In this document: positions 14,688-27,395 of the stretch, in pieces
Layout: each line of letters starts with the position of its first letter
Position numbering within the stretch: the stretch's first letter is position 1
From: Sphagnum magellanicum
Taxonomy: Eukaryota > Streptophyta > Sphagnopsida > Sphagnales > Sphagnaceae
Direction: 5' to 3'
DNA length: 64,000 nt
Assembly: GCA_021904315.1 (NCBI GenBank)
Contig: CM038920.1
Coordinates: 4,216,001 to 4,280,000 of the forward strand
The notes under the pieces: generated by a model
Seen by the model: the letters and a program-made list of their open reading frames with translations, nothing else
Told to the model about the DNA's origin: nothing
The model's database searches: none
Program-made: the position numbers and the translations under genes

Positions 14688-14884
14688 CCCTATTTGCACT
14701 GCATTGTGCGTCTTTTCGTACCCATTCCTTTCTCTTCGCTTTGCTTCTCTTGGAGCTCATGCAATTTGCATTTTGTGTTGCGTGTTCGACGACGAGAGTG
14801 TAGGGCTCGTTGCAAGTTTGTATTTTGACGAAACAAAGAGAGTTCTATTGTTAATTTTTTGTGTTATTGTTGTTGTTGGGAGTA

Positions 14885-16639
14885 ATGGCGGATCCACCTA
14901 TCTTAGTTCCTTCGAAAATGGTGAAGCCGGAGGATTTGCATCACCATGCGTTGGAGCAGCTTCCTAATCTCGCTTATTGTATCAATGACAATCCTCAATG
15001 GGGTAAAGAAGTCGTGATTCGTTCTTGGCAAATTTGCGTTTTGTTGTCTTGTCTGGTTTTGCTTTGTTTATGTTGTGAAGATGGTGCTCTGTTGGTGGTG
15101 GAAGCTTGGAAAAGAAGTAGCACAATTTTTTTTTGTGTACAAAGTTGGTTTTGTAAAGAGATGAGCTGCTGCTACTGTTGTATGAGGTTTTTTGTTTGTT
15201 TGTTTGTATTTTCCTGGTTGTGATTTGGAAGAAGTTGCCGGTTTTTGTGTGCAGGAGAAGCAATCATTTTAGGTTTCTAGCACTACTTCACCATGCTTGG
15301 GACGATAGTGCTGATTCCATCTCTTGTCATTCTTAATATTAATGGACACTCAGTATGTTCTTCTGGATAAACACTCACAAACATACATAGAAAAAAAAGG
15401 TTTAGAAATATCTTGATCTTATTTTTTTACTTTTTTTGCCATGAAATGCGCGTCAAGAAGCTCTTCTTTGCTACTGTTTTGTATGGACACTATGGTAAGA
15501 TTGTTTGTTGTTGTTGTTGTTGTTGTTGTGTTTTCTCTATCTATCTTGTTTGTTCTAAAATGATTTAGCATGAGTTGTGCAGAGCTCGTTTTTTGTTTCC
15601 GGGATCAATACTTTGTTGCAAACTATACTGGGTTCAAGATTGTCGGTAGTTATGGGAAACTCCTTCTATTTTCTACCGATCATGCTTTCCTTCATCAATG
15701 CTCCTCGTATCATCGACATTCTTGACCCGCATGAGGTAACAGATCATCCACCTCTTATAGTAGCACACACTCCCAGAACTTCTGACTTGAGGAATTCTCC
15801 ATTCAACTTGTACTTTACGGTCTCTCTCTCTCTCTCTTTGTTTTCGTGCCTTTTAAACATTACTAACAAACGAGGATTTTTTTCTCCTTTCACTTTCCAG
15901 AGATTTCGACATGCAATGAGAGCGACACAAGGAGCTTTCATCGCAGGTTCAGTGCTCAACATCATACTTGGATTCAATGGCCTATGGGGCATAGTTGCCA
16001 GGTAATGAAAGCAGGTTGCTTACTTACTTACATCAAGGTTTTGAATATGTTGCCCTAGACCAGATTGATCAAGCTCACTGGCTAGGTCATCATCATCATT
16101 CATGCCTAAAATCCGTTTGAAACACACAGTTGAAGAAATACACAAAGTCGGATCTGAGTTGCATTCCCATCATGTTTCACTGTCATCTCAAAACCACTAC
16201 CTAAACCTGCACAACTGGTGGGTGCATGTACATAAGTCCCATTGTTATAGCTCCTGTCACAACTATAGTGGGCTTGGGTCTCCTCGAATATGGATTTCCA
16301 GGGGTATGCCATCTTCTTTCTCACCCTCCACAAGACTCAATTTTGTTATGATCACGGTTTTCATGTTAGGTTGTACTAATAGTGAGTGTCCTTCTAATCA
16401 TTCTTCAGGTCTACTACAGTGATGCAACTTTCTCACTTCCTCACATTGCACAATAATCTTTCTTTTTGCATCCTTACATTGCACAACAACCTTTCTTTTC
16501 ACTTCCTAATGTTTTATATACCACATGCTTTAGAAGTGTATATGTTTATATCGACTGAGCCTTTGGTCTTCTATGGCAGGTTGGGAAATGTGTTGAAATT
16601 GGCATTCCAGCTCTTCTGTTTATATTGCTCTTTTCACAA
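14885..16639 (+). pseudogene. nucleobase-ascorbate transporter (NAT) pseudogene, 5' half
   Basis: Six exon-like blocks match plant NAT (xanthine/uracil permease) proteins: 14885-15002 (MADPPILVPS..., LPNLAYCINDNPQW), 15255-15352 (TMLGTIVLIPSL), about 15582-15735 (SGINTLLQTILGSRL, ILDPHE), 15901-16001 (MRATQGAF, ILGFNGLWGIVAR), 16228-16303 (YISPIVIAPVTT, LLEYGFPG) and 16580-16639 (VGKCVEIGIPALL). Introns remain, so it is not a retrocopy. The glutamine of the family's FQH motif in the first membrane helix is a TAG stop at 15278-15280. The acceptor expected before 16228 reads AT, not AG. Some seven residues are missing before exon 3. The 3' half, with the NAT signature motif and later helices, is not found downstream. 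A live NAT has about 520-700 aa and 12-14 helices and imports purines, uracil or ascorbate; this copy should not make one. Confidence 0.85.
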
Positions 16640-19600
16640 GTAAAGTGTTAATGATTGCTTAGTTGATCATTTTGGAACTTGATGTTTTGGATAATATGAT
16701 TTAATAGTGTTGTCTAAAGATTATTTTTGAGCCCTGCAATTTCTAACAAATGTTTTTCAATTAGTTGAGGGATTTCAACCCATTCAACTATGTTGTTGAG
16801 TTTGTTAGGGACTGTAGCAGCTTGACAAGTGACAACCATGACCAAGTTGGCTTTGGTGGCAGAGGTTTGGGTTGGAGGAGGAGGGACTTTTCATGGGTGT
16901 GTCACAGATCCTAGACTAATGATGATCCCCAAGGGAATCTATTTTGGGTTGTGAGGAGAGTTGTGGGAGTTGATGATCCCCAAAAGAATATGTTTTGAGG
17001 ACTCAAACAACAACACAACAAGTCTTTCGACATGGTTAGTATCCTTGAAACATATTGTCTGTCTACTCATCCATGTTAGTAATGTCTGGATGCTTCAGAA
17101 ACATGGACTATACTTTGATTACACTTTTTTTAATAGTTGGCAATAATCATCTGTGTCTGGAGAAGTATCTAGATTTGAGGGCCTAGTGTGAAAGAAAATG
17201 AGAAGGTATTGTGAACTACTGATGGCATGGAGACAATATCAGGAGGGCTTCATTCAATATGCAGGTCTTCCAGAAATTGTTGTGTTTATTCCTTCTTGCA
17301 AGCACTTAGGCTGTCTCACTAAGTACACTCTGACATGTGAAGTTCATCTGCTTCTCATTCCATCAAATCTTAGAAGGCTTGCCCTACTTCCATACTATGC
17401 AATTAGTCACTCAGTGGGGATGAAGAGTGTTTTAATTTCTGGTGACCAAATCACAATTGGCAATCTACAGTTTGAAAAAGAATAATGGAAAGGGTTTGTG
17501 AATTACAGGTTTCGTGGGGAGTAGACAGTGGATGCTTTGGTGGAATGGGCGCAAACATCCCTTCTCAAGTTGCCTCGCATCTTGTACTATGGTGCTAAAG
17601 GCTTGGTAACCCATAATACCCATTATATGAGCAATAGTTTTATGGTTGAAGTTCTGCAAGGTTGCCTCTATTGCCTCTATCTTGAATTTGCTATAGCCCA
17701 CTTTATACTTGTGTGAAGTTTTGATTAGTCAGGTTTTCAGATCCTCAGTTCAGAGAATGCACACAACAATTGATTGAAGAGTGCTTCTGGAAGGGGATCA
17801 TGGCCTTGCCATGGTGAACCCAAATCATGAATCCAAGCTGATTACCTGATCATTTGTTGGGTGAGATACATGCAGATGATAGATGTCATCCAGAAAACAG
17901 GTCTTCACAAGCTGCAGTGCTTAATTTCAATCCATTTTGGTTTACCTACTTTTCCACATTGAGCTCAATTTATAGTACCACTGATGCATGAAAAGTTGCA
18001 AGGGCTGAGGGAACAAGGAAAATTAATAAAGAAGGAAAATGAAGGCAATAAGAAGCTAGAACTTACTTACATCAATAATGATAATTTCTTTTGTGAACAT
18101 GTGAAGGTGATAGTATTTTCTAACATAGGTGGAAGGGTAGCACCATACATTCGACAAGCTGTCGAGTAGTACTGGGATTATGCAGTCTTTGCTATGGTGC
18201 TTTGGCAGGAGTAGAACAACACATTTTGGGAGACCAGGTTGTTTGTCTGCATTAGCACATTTTGTTTTCCTTTTCTTTATTGTACACTACAGAATTTAGA
18301 ACTCTCAGGAATCTTTTCCTCTTGTTTCTTCATAACGTCCTGCATCACCTTCAACATGTGCAGTTACACACTTACTTGGTATGCATAGAGAAAGTAATAA
18401 ACATATGGTGATGACTGGGTTGTTGTGGACAGAGTTAGAGTGAAGTCAGCACCTACTGTAGTGTTTGTGAAGGACCCTGGCCTGGAACCTGTCATTTATC
18501 ACAACATGAATTCCCTACCTTCTTTTCCACTTCTGATATTATGATCTTCCTTCAAGAAAAATAGTAATAGCCTTAGATGTTCTACTCAATCATCTCAAGG
18601 TCAACATTCATTATCTCCTTTGTAGTGTGTAGCTGTTTTTTTTGTGGTCTTGTAGTTTAAGAAGTCGTCACAATTTTTACATGAGAAATATGTTCATGGT
18701 CTATGAATGTATTCTGGGGGGCTGCACACAGGTCACATGAACAGCTCAGTATTTCATCAAGCAATGGAAAAGCACAAAACTTTTGGTAATGCATTGATGC
18801 ATATATGATGCTGAGAATAGTTTTATGAAGAGATTATTTTATTTCTGTTGTCATGGAATCCAGAAGGTGTGTGATGACAGACAAATAATGAACATGAATG
18901 AAGTAGTATGTGGCCAATAGAATAAGAAAGATTTGGGTTAAGCCCAGTTTCTTAACAGAGGGAGGGTGGGGTGAGGTGCAAAGTTGCCACAACTACAAAA
19001 CATAATTGTTGCATAGCTTGGTTGTGACGCCTCTGGGTATTCAAAGACAGGCATGTAGTTTTTACTTCTTTCACTGACAATACATGCCTCTGGTTGGATC
19101 TTAGGACTTGTGAATAGTTTTGGTTGGTTTGTTGATTGTTCTATCTGGATTCCAGTACTTGAACGAAAACCTCCAGTATAGGCACATATGTAATTGTCTC
19201 TTTCAATTGGTAGCTTCAGATAGAAGGGATCCATAGTGCTTTCATTGTCTATTGTGAACTGAATGGGGGGAAACTAGAGAATAAGGTGAGATGGACAGGC
19301 AGTAGTAGACACCATTTAGTTCTTCATTTCGGGTTTGGGGTTAAAGACATTGTCATGTTCTCTATTCAATTTGCTAGATTTGGATCTAGAGGTGCTTTAG
19401 AACTGATGCAATATAGATGGTTGGCAACTCCCCCAACATTGCAAAATCTTATATATGGAATGTTGAAATCATGTTTCTACAAATTGTGGACATGGTGAAG
19501 AAAACACCAACATACAATAACAAGATGAAAGCATTTGGGTTGGAGCACAGCCAAGCTAGGAACAACAAGAAGAAAGGTTCCAAAAATAAGATCTGGTTAG

Positions 19601-20624
19601 TCCTTTTTGAGTTTCACATGAAGAAAAAAATGCCTCCTAAGGGAAGGGTTTTAACTTTTATGATGAATTTTCAATGGGAAATTTTTTTCCGTGTTGGGTT
19701 TGTGAAGTGTATTGAATTCAACTTTGCAATGGTTAGCTACTACTTGGAGAGTGTACATTGAATCTTGACCTTACTGTTGGTGTTTTGACTGCATATAGTG
19801 GATGATTAGTTTGAAATTAACAAGGAGTTGGAATTGCAAATCACAAGGGCAGAAAAGCTGAGTCTATGGCAGTTGCTTGGCATTCAATTCAATCTCCTCC
19901 CTTATACCCTTGGGAAGGTTTGCTCCTTGTGACTCACATGTAGTACTTTCACCTATTGACAATTAGTCAAAATAACTAACCAATAGGTGACATATTCTGT
20001 GTATCACGTTAACTGGTTTCTTCTAAACAATTTTGCTAAATGATTGACTAATGATGCAGCTTGCAACCTAGCAAAGTTGGTGGATCTGGCAGTATTGGAT
20101 AAATAAAAAATCATTACTTGGGAGGATGTTGCATTCATTATATGCAACTATATCAAGATCCAAAACAAAAGTCTTGATCATGGTGAGTGTATTTGTCAGA
20201 GTAGACAAAGTAGTCATTGGATTGATGTTTTGGAACTTCATTGGCATGCTTCTTAATGTGTTCCTTGGATATCTGGAGCTTGTTGCAAAAAATAATGAAA
20301 TATGAGTTGGTTTTTTTTATTGTGATTTTGTGCAGATGTTGAAAGTTTGTGAATCAAACCAAATTTCATTTTTGGATGAAGTAGCAGCTGGTGCACAAAT
20401 CATGGAGCTTATTGAGCAAGTTGCAGTTGAAGTTTGAACCAAGGTGGAATATGTTCTAAACCATCACAGAGGTACCCTATGGGTACAAGAAGTTGTTTAC
20501 ATGAAGTTTTGTAATTCCATAATTGGAGTTGTATTTTTGTTTGACCATATGAGGTGCACCCTGTGAACTGGGTCGGTGGAACATTCTCCAGTAGCACTGT
20601 TTATCAATACTATCCAATATTGAT
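16640..20624. other. unassigned DNA with weak exon-like pieces
   Basis: Open stretches occur at 17198-17485, 17528-17716, 18938-19234 (minus) and 19286-19761, and none resembles a family I know. At 20061-20171 and 20337-20437, blocks flanked by AG and GT or a stop read LAKLVDLAVLD / WEDVAFIICNYI and SFLDEVAAGAQIMELIEQV. The first has an in-frame stop. These could be remnants of another gene. Base composition is less AT-rich than the flanks, as if this segment and the NAT pseudogene are one old genic block. Confidence 0.3.
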
Positions 20625-21200
20625 TATCATTTACTAAATCAATACCAATACAAAGTTTGTAAACATGTTGCAATATCATATCTCTTGCAACCAATGGTGC
20701 ATATGCAATTTCTAAATGCTTTTGTTATGGTGTGCCTATAACACATTTACAACATCATAATAAACATGAAAACAACATTGATTCACTATTGAATATCTAA
20801 TTTGCAACTGTGTTGTTGCAACATTACATTACCTACCTTCAACAACACACCAACAACACAAATACAATGTTGGTAAAATATGATTATAATATATATACAG
20901 TAACATAAGCAACAAGAATACAACATTGAGTCAATATTGAATATCTAGTTTGTAGCTATGTTGTTGCAACATTGCATCCCCTATGTTCAACATGCACATG
21001 CAATGCAAATATGATGTTGAAAAAAAATGAGTACAACATAAACACAAAATATAGACAACATGAATACAATATAGAATCAATACAATAATAAAGTTTGTAA
21101 CCATATTATAACAACATTGTATCATTTACAATTAAAAATGCATATCCAATATAATCACAATACTAATGCAATATCATTACAATATGGACATAATGTGAAT
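20625..21200. repeat. tandem array, about 147-bp unit, four degenerate copies
   Basis: Using the GTTTGT-like landmark after GAATATCTA, copies sit at 20654, 20800, 20948 and 21093, with spacings of 146, 148 and 145. Each unit carries an ATTGATTCAATATTGAAT-like block, then TTTGTAACTATGTTGTTGCAACATT. The unit is nucleosome-sized. Copies have diverged and the array fades out toward 21300. Confidence 0.8.
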
Positions 21201-22739
21201 ACAACATGTCAAACAACATAAATACAATGCAAATATGGTGCTACATCAATTATCATTGAAATAATACCAAAATTAAGTCAATACAATCTAAATTGTTTCA
21301 ATGCCTATTTTACACGAGCAAAACATTAAACCTTGGACATCTTGTAAAAGTACTGTGAAAGTATTTCAATAGCACTAATACAAAGGGGTCCCCATTTTGT
21401 GATGTAGCATCATCAAGCCAATTAAGACATTCCATAAATATTTAACAAATTTCACCCAAGTAAGCAATGTGGTGGTCTTTAGTGTAATGGGAATAACTTT
21501 ACTTTTTGTTCTATTTCATGTCTTCGATCTCATGTGTTTCACCGCCTCCATCATCAATTCCTAACTGATAACAACTCACTACTCACCTTGCTTCTTATCA
21601 CCTTTCTTGTAAGCCATTATAAAGAGGGAGATACCTTAAATAGTTTAGAGTTATTTCACAAGAACAACACAAGCTTTCAAGTACATTTCAAGATTATCAA
21701 GTTCAAATAAAATTCTCACACAACTATAGGTCCTAATATCATAATTAATATTGGATATGGAAATTCCAACATGAAAAAAATACATTATACAAAGGAAACC
21801 AGCATGAACATCAATTTGTAAAAACATACCCAAAAAAAAAAGTCAAAACCTTGTTTTTGTTGTTCAATCAAAGGGAATGAACAAAACTTGTTGCAATCAA
21901 AACCATCTCAAAAAATGAGACATTATTTAAGAAGTTCTACACAAAGAAAGGATATGCTATTGGAACAAGAATGCACTTTTTATAAATAAAACATTATAAA
22001 CATTATGAAGAGAAAAACACAACTTCAATGTATGAACAATTATTCATTGATGAATTGTATTTTAAAAACTAGGATGAAGGGTGAAAGCATGTTACGATGG
22101 TACATTTCAGGCAAGAAAATGTTTTTTTTTTTGGGGTACATTTTGTATTATTTTGGGGGCAAATTTCCTTTCATTTCATCTAGCATTTTGAAAAACACAT
22201 AAATTAAAATTCTAACACAAAGCTTCCAACACAATTCTTGTTACCTTTCGAATGATAATGTTTTTTCAACAAACTTTTATGTATTCACACATTTACCCTT
22301 GTTTGAATGAAAAAAATCATCTAAATGTTTTTTGTGAAATCACATTAATGGAACTCTTCATATAGAATTGAAATGGGACAATGAATTCATATGTAATATA
22401 TGATCGAGTTGTTCATCAAGTTTTATAATCATTTGAATGCTTTTTGAAGTTATATTTGCATTTTGTAGTATATTGTGATGATTACATTTTTTTGATTAAT
22501 ATATATTTTAATCATTTAATATTAAATTCAAAGTGGGATTTTTAAAAATAATTTTATTCCTTGGTTTTGAACTACCTTATTCCAAGTACCATTTGCAAAA
22601 AACCCCTTTCAATATTAACTTGGTAGAAGTTTTAAAACACACAATTTTTTTAAGTGATATTTGTGACAACAATCTTTGACCATCATAATGTGCTTTCACC
22701 CCAAGAAATAAACTTAAAATATTTATACCTTTATGGGAG
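21201..22739. other. AT-rich DNA without recognised genes
   Basis: I see no coding similarity. The last bases, ATGGGAG just before 22740, resemble the polypurine tract that precedes a copia 3' LTR. Confidence 0.5.
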
Positions 22740-22937
22740 TGTTGGAATTATACTATTAAAAATATTAATATTTAGTGGTATTGTATTATGGACATATAAT
22801 AATTAACTTGTGCCATAAGACATGTTTATTTACCATGTTGAGAAGAATTTTAACATCATGTATAACTTATTATCTACTTTTTCAATAAATTAATTATTTT
22901 TTCTTCCTTTTTAGACTTATGAGTTAATCATTGAATA
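22740..22937 (+). repeat. copia LTR, candidate 3' LTR
   Basis: It starts TGTTGGAATT and shares the block TTTAGTGGTATT...TTATGGACATA...AACTTGTGCCATA with the LTR at 8827. It is preceded by a purine run (GGGAG), as expected for a 3' LTR and not for a primer-binding side. The bases after it (ATATT) match four of five of those before the 8827 LTR (GTATT), a possible target-site duplication in a very AT-rich context. Confidence 0.7.
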
Positions 22938-23689
22938 ATATTTTAAAAATGCCACAACATGTGATTAGGAATAATCAATTAAAGTTCTTTTCCTTCTATT
23001 TATATTGTAGGTAAATGAAGGAGTGATAACAAGTTGTGCAAACACATGAATTCCTAAACCAAATTTGGAAGAGATTGAGTTTCATGCAATAGTTCAAAAT
23101 TATCTTCATGTAGGTTTACAACATTAATATATTTTAATTGTTCTTCAATCAATAAAAGACTTTGAAACATATATACATATTAATGTTAGTCATTTTCTAA
23201 CATGTTGGTGAATAAATTTTCAATTGTTATTTGTTGAATTATTTCAATTATATACAAAAAAATTACAGGAATCCCCCCCCCCCCCCCCCCCCCCCCCCAA
23301 TTTTAATTGTGATTAAATTTTCCACCTATTGTGTAATTGTCTTCACTTGGTTAGTGTCAAGGACATAAAAAACGCAAAAACAAAGGTTAAAGGAAAAATC
23401 TAAATCTAATTTTCAAACAAGGAACAAGATTGGTTCAAAAACAAGAACACAAGAACTAAAAACAAGAACACGAGACGTGTAAGACAAACATGGAAACATA
23501 TATTTATTATGTTAACATATGTAAACATGAACGTGAAAAGAACATGACAAGGTTATGGTGCAAGATCATGCTTAAGACTAATGTTGAACATATTGAACTC
23601 CTATTTATATCCTTTTTGGGACCTAGCTCAAATAAGCTTCCAAGGAAGCTTTTATGTGTGCATTAAATAATGAAGCTTCTTGAAAACCT
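22938..23689. other. AT-rich DNA with a poly-C tract
   Basis: No gene is recognised. At 23380-23500 the phrase AACAAGAACACAAGA recurs in short imperfect copies. Confidence 0.4.
23273..23298. repeat. poly-C homopolymer, 26 nt
   Basis: An uninterrupted run of C lies in very AT-rich DNA. On the minus strand it is a G tract able to form G-quadruplexes. Similar G runs occur at 31631 and 56764. Confidence 0.95.
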
Positions 23690-23905
23690 TTTTAACTGAG
23701 AGTCAACTATGAGTTAATTGAAACTTAACTAAAAGTTAATTGAGACTTAACTAGGAGTTAGCTAAGAATTAATTAAAGTTAATTAAGATTTAATTAATAA
23801 TTAACTAAAAGTTAATTATGACTTAATTAAGAGTTAACTAGGAATCAATTGGGAGTTAATTAAGATTTAACTAAAAATTAACTAAGACTTAACTAAGAGT
23901 TATGG
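23690..23905. repeat. minisatellite of AGTTAATTAAGACTTAACTA type
   Basis: Imperfect copies of a roughly 20-22 base word alternate AGTTAATT and ACTTAACTA for about 215 bases. The word is itself nearly palindromic. Confidence 0.8.
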
Positions 23906-26055
23906 ATGAACATTATGGATGAATTCCATCCATTGGAAGATGGTGTTTAATGTTCACATCCGTCATAATTAATCATTGATGTTTGTTACAATTTATACCT
24001 CTAAAAGTTGTGTTGTCGTGGGAATCGTGTCGTCCATTGCCTTGAAGTTGATATGCCCTTTTTTTTCTTGTATACAACCCAAAAATCTAGAAAGTGCAAT
24101 AAGTTTGGAACATTGTTAATGCATGTTCAAAATAATTTTATAATATAATTGATGAAAATATAAAAATGTATAATCTATCAACATCTTTTGTTGATGTGCA
24201 AGTTGTTATATAAATGATGGATATAATTTAGTTGGTTCCTTGTTCTTTTGAATATCCTTATCCAACATTTCAAACTATAGATTGTTGGATCCATTGGTAA
24301 TCCAAATATTTCTTAAACCTTTAGTTGTAAATATGATCCATGGTCTTTGTCCCTATCTCTAATGGTGATCTCTCTTTTACATGCTCTATTTTCACCTTGA
24401 GATTTGATATTTATGGATCTACTTTTGAACTTTGCTTTGATTTTTTACATGTTTTTTCTTTGAAACTTGTTTTCAACGGATAAAATTTCAAACTTGAACT
24501 ATCCTTTTTACATGCTTTTCTTTTATTGGGAGATCCGAATTATTGTTTGTTTTTATAATTTTCAACACTATAACATTACAACATTAGGACCTAAGAATTC
24601 TAAGCATTTCAAAATTGAACATTCAATCATAAGACCTTTTTGAACATTGATCCACATGTGTGTCACCATTATTCACCAATGCTAGTTTGCATTAGATTAA
24701 CGTTTGATTACTAGGTGATGTTTGATGGGAAGCATGTTTACCCTATAGCCAAAATATGGATGGATTGCCACTTAAGGGAGAGATGATTTGAATCATGTGA
24801 CCATAATTCAATTAATTAAGTAATTAGCAAAAGAGGTGTCAATTGAAATATGAGTACTTAAGCTCACTTGTTGATGAAGATTGGGAGGGTGGGTGCTTCT
24901 AGAAAGTTCAAAGGTAGAAGGATGCATTGGAAAGTTTGGTTTTGTGTTGGGACGTTTTTAAAACTTGAAATTATCAAAATATTTCATGACCTAATTATGA
25001 TATTGTCTCATGAATAGTGAAATTATTCAGAGTGTAGCCTATGATGATTTTCAACATGTCAACTTCATATTTTCACAAAAATTCATTTCACTATTTTGAG
25101 GATTATTTAATGACAAAACTGACCTTAGGGTAAGGTATAGTGAGCACATAGTGGACAATAAGGACTATAGACACTTCCAATATTCCATTGAACTTTTCAC
25201 CTGCGAAGATCTAATCTGGTAATTGAGAGGTGCCATAGTACCTTTTCAAGTTCGGCAAATATTATATTATATTATATTTTTAAATGTTGAAATTTTAGAA
25301 AATTAAGGTCTCTTCTTGCTAAATAAATTTAAATGATTTTTTTATGCCTTGGGTTCCGCAGTTTTACCCCCCTTATGTGTATCAAATTTTGCTAAGGTTC
25401 AATTTTCATGTCTTCTGCCCACCCACTATCCAATTCGAATTAATTTGATCAAAATTATGGGTGAAGGGTTTTTTTATGTTGCCCTCGCTATTTCTCAACC
25501 CACTTTGAAAGAACCCACACCTCCTTGCAGTTTCAAGTGAAGAGAGTTGCTATGACTTGGACCAAGTCAGAATATCTTTGCACTTGTACCACTTTGCATT
25601 TGTGGTATGTGCACAACTTTTGCATTTGTGAGTCTGGTGGGTGTCTTCAGATCTTCGAGGGAGTGGGGTGGGTGGCAATGGTTGCTTTTAAGGATTTTGT
25701 GATGTAATCAAAGTGGCAATCATGTAGAAAATAATTTAATCACTGCAAATTTGGCTATGCACTAGATATGAAAGTAGAAAAAGCACAGAATCCTTCTATT
25801 TTCTTGGCTACCTACTGGAATTTACAATAAAAATCTGACAAATTTTTAAAAAAATCTTCAAAACTGGCGAATTTGGGTCTTTTCCATGATCCTTTCCCAT
25901 GAACAATCATTTATATAGGTTGAAATCATTTTTTTCCAGTCAAATATATCAACTTGACCATGTGTTTGGAGAGTTCCCGGTGTAATTTGTAAAAATGGTT
26001 CAGAAATTTGTTTAGTAGCTCTAAGGGTGTGCATTTGGTAAATAGGGATTTATTA
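23906..26055. other. AT-rich intergenic DNA
   Basis: No coding similarity is seen. A motif around 25225-25320 (GTACCTTTTCAAGTTCGGCAAA followed by ATTATA and AAATTAAGG) recurs at about 26670 and 29435, which suggests another dispersed repeat family. Confidence 0.4.
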
Positions 26056-26480
26056 GAGTTATCCGTAAAGTAACCCTCTCTTCACCCTGTCTTTGGGCCT
26101 CCTTTCACCCCCCCTATCCCCTCTTTCAGTGGTATCTGCAAAGTAAAGACATTTTGTTAAATCTCAGCATGAAATGCTCCAACTCAGTATGAACTGCTGA
26201 AACTCAGCATTTAATGCACGAGGTTCGAGACTAATTATAGTAGTTGTACAGTTAGGAGCCGAGAAAATATATGTAGCAGCAGTGGAGGAGGCGCTCAGGA
26301 AAGAGAAGGAAAAAGGAAAGACAGGATGAAACTCAATTTACCACCAAAATTGATGGTTTTCTGAGTTTCATCCCCCTTTGAATGCTAATGTACTTTTTTG
26401 CAGTTTTTTTTGAATCTCACCCTGTGTATGACCAAACTCAGGGTTCTGGTGCTGTGTTTTTCTTACTTTACGGATAACTC
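26056..26480 (+). mobile_element. non-autonomous DNA transposon (MITE-like), intact ends
   Basis: The ends are perfect inverted repeats: GAGTTATCCGTAAAGTAA on the left and TTACTTTACGGATAACTC on the right. The element is 425 bp and has no coding frame. It is flanked on both sides by TATTA, read as a 5-bp target duplication, or as TA if the element is Tc1/mariner-like. Two more diverged copies lie in this window, at 27396-29432 (split) and 58859-59222 (inverted). Confidence 0.85.
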
Positions 26481-27395
26481 TATTATGAATATTAGTTGAG
26501 GAATGTGGCCTGCACTTGAGAGAGGGAGGTGAAGCCCATCCTAGGACTTGAGGATTACTTTTGTAGAGGTTTGATATAGGCCAATGGGTAGTGAGTCATA
26601 TGCGAGTGAGATTAGAGTTGTTCAATCACAAGTAGGACCAACCCAACCAAGCATTTTAAAGTGAGTACCTTAGTGTACCTTTTCAGGTTCAAAAATAATT
26701 GAATTATTTTTGAAAATTTCAAAAATTTAAGAAATTATATGTTTGAAATCTCAAAATTTAAAGGATTTAAAAGGGAGGCAAAAATAAAAAAATTGGTGAA
26801 AACCTCAAGAGTTCCTTTCTTCATTCCTATCGAGCTGAAATTTTATAAATTATATTTTTGAGTGCCAAAGTGGATTTTGAAAAAATAATAATTATTCAAC
26901 ACCTGAGTGCTGAAACTATTGAGCAGAACCTCACTTCCTCCCTTCAATTTGTCGTTGTGTAAGTTCCAAGAGGACAACATTGAGCAAAACACGTGCAACA
27001 AAGTGAGATACTATAACGAACATGTTGGGGGAACACATTGAGAACTTGCAAAATATGTTAGGAACCCATTGGGAATTTGATAAGAACACATCGAGAATCA
27101 TAAAAATTCAACACCCCCCTCTCCCTCTCCTCACCCTTCCACAAGAAAAGAAATTGGGTCTATTGAGTGCATGCTATAATTTTTCATTGGTTGAGCAGAA
27201 TTTCTATTCCCAACTGTGTTCGTCACCTATTTTGGGCTAGCCTAATAACATGGGCAGAAATTGTGAGAACATTGGTTTCACACAAAATTTCAATGCGGGT
27301 CCATAGCAAAAATTGATAGTGAAATACCTATTTGATCAATTGCAAGTTATGTTCAATTTAGATTTCAAGAAGAGAGCCCAAAGTCTAGGACATAA
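26481..27395. other. intergenic DNA between MITE copies
   Basis: No gene is recognised. It holds one copy of the GTACCTTTTCAGGTTC motif at about 26670. Confidence 0.4.

Noticed and set aside
14505-14760. Minus-strand frames made of Glu-Arg repeats and plus-strand Ser-Leu repeats
   Set aside because: They are only the translation of the TC microsatellite.
15560-15581. A second in-frame stop (TGA) just upstream of NAT exon 3
   Set aside because: It counts only if the exon begins upstream of the GTGCAG acceptor; the exon start there is uncertain, so I do not claim it.
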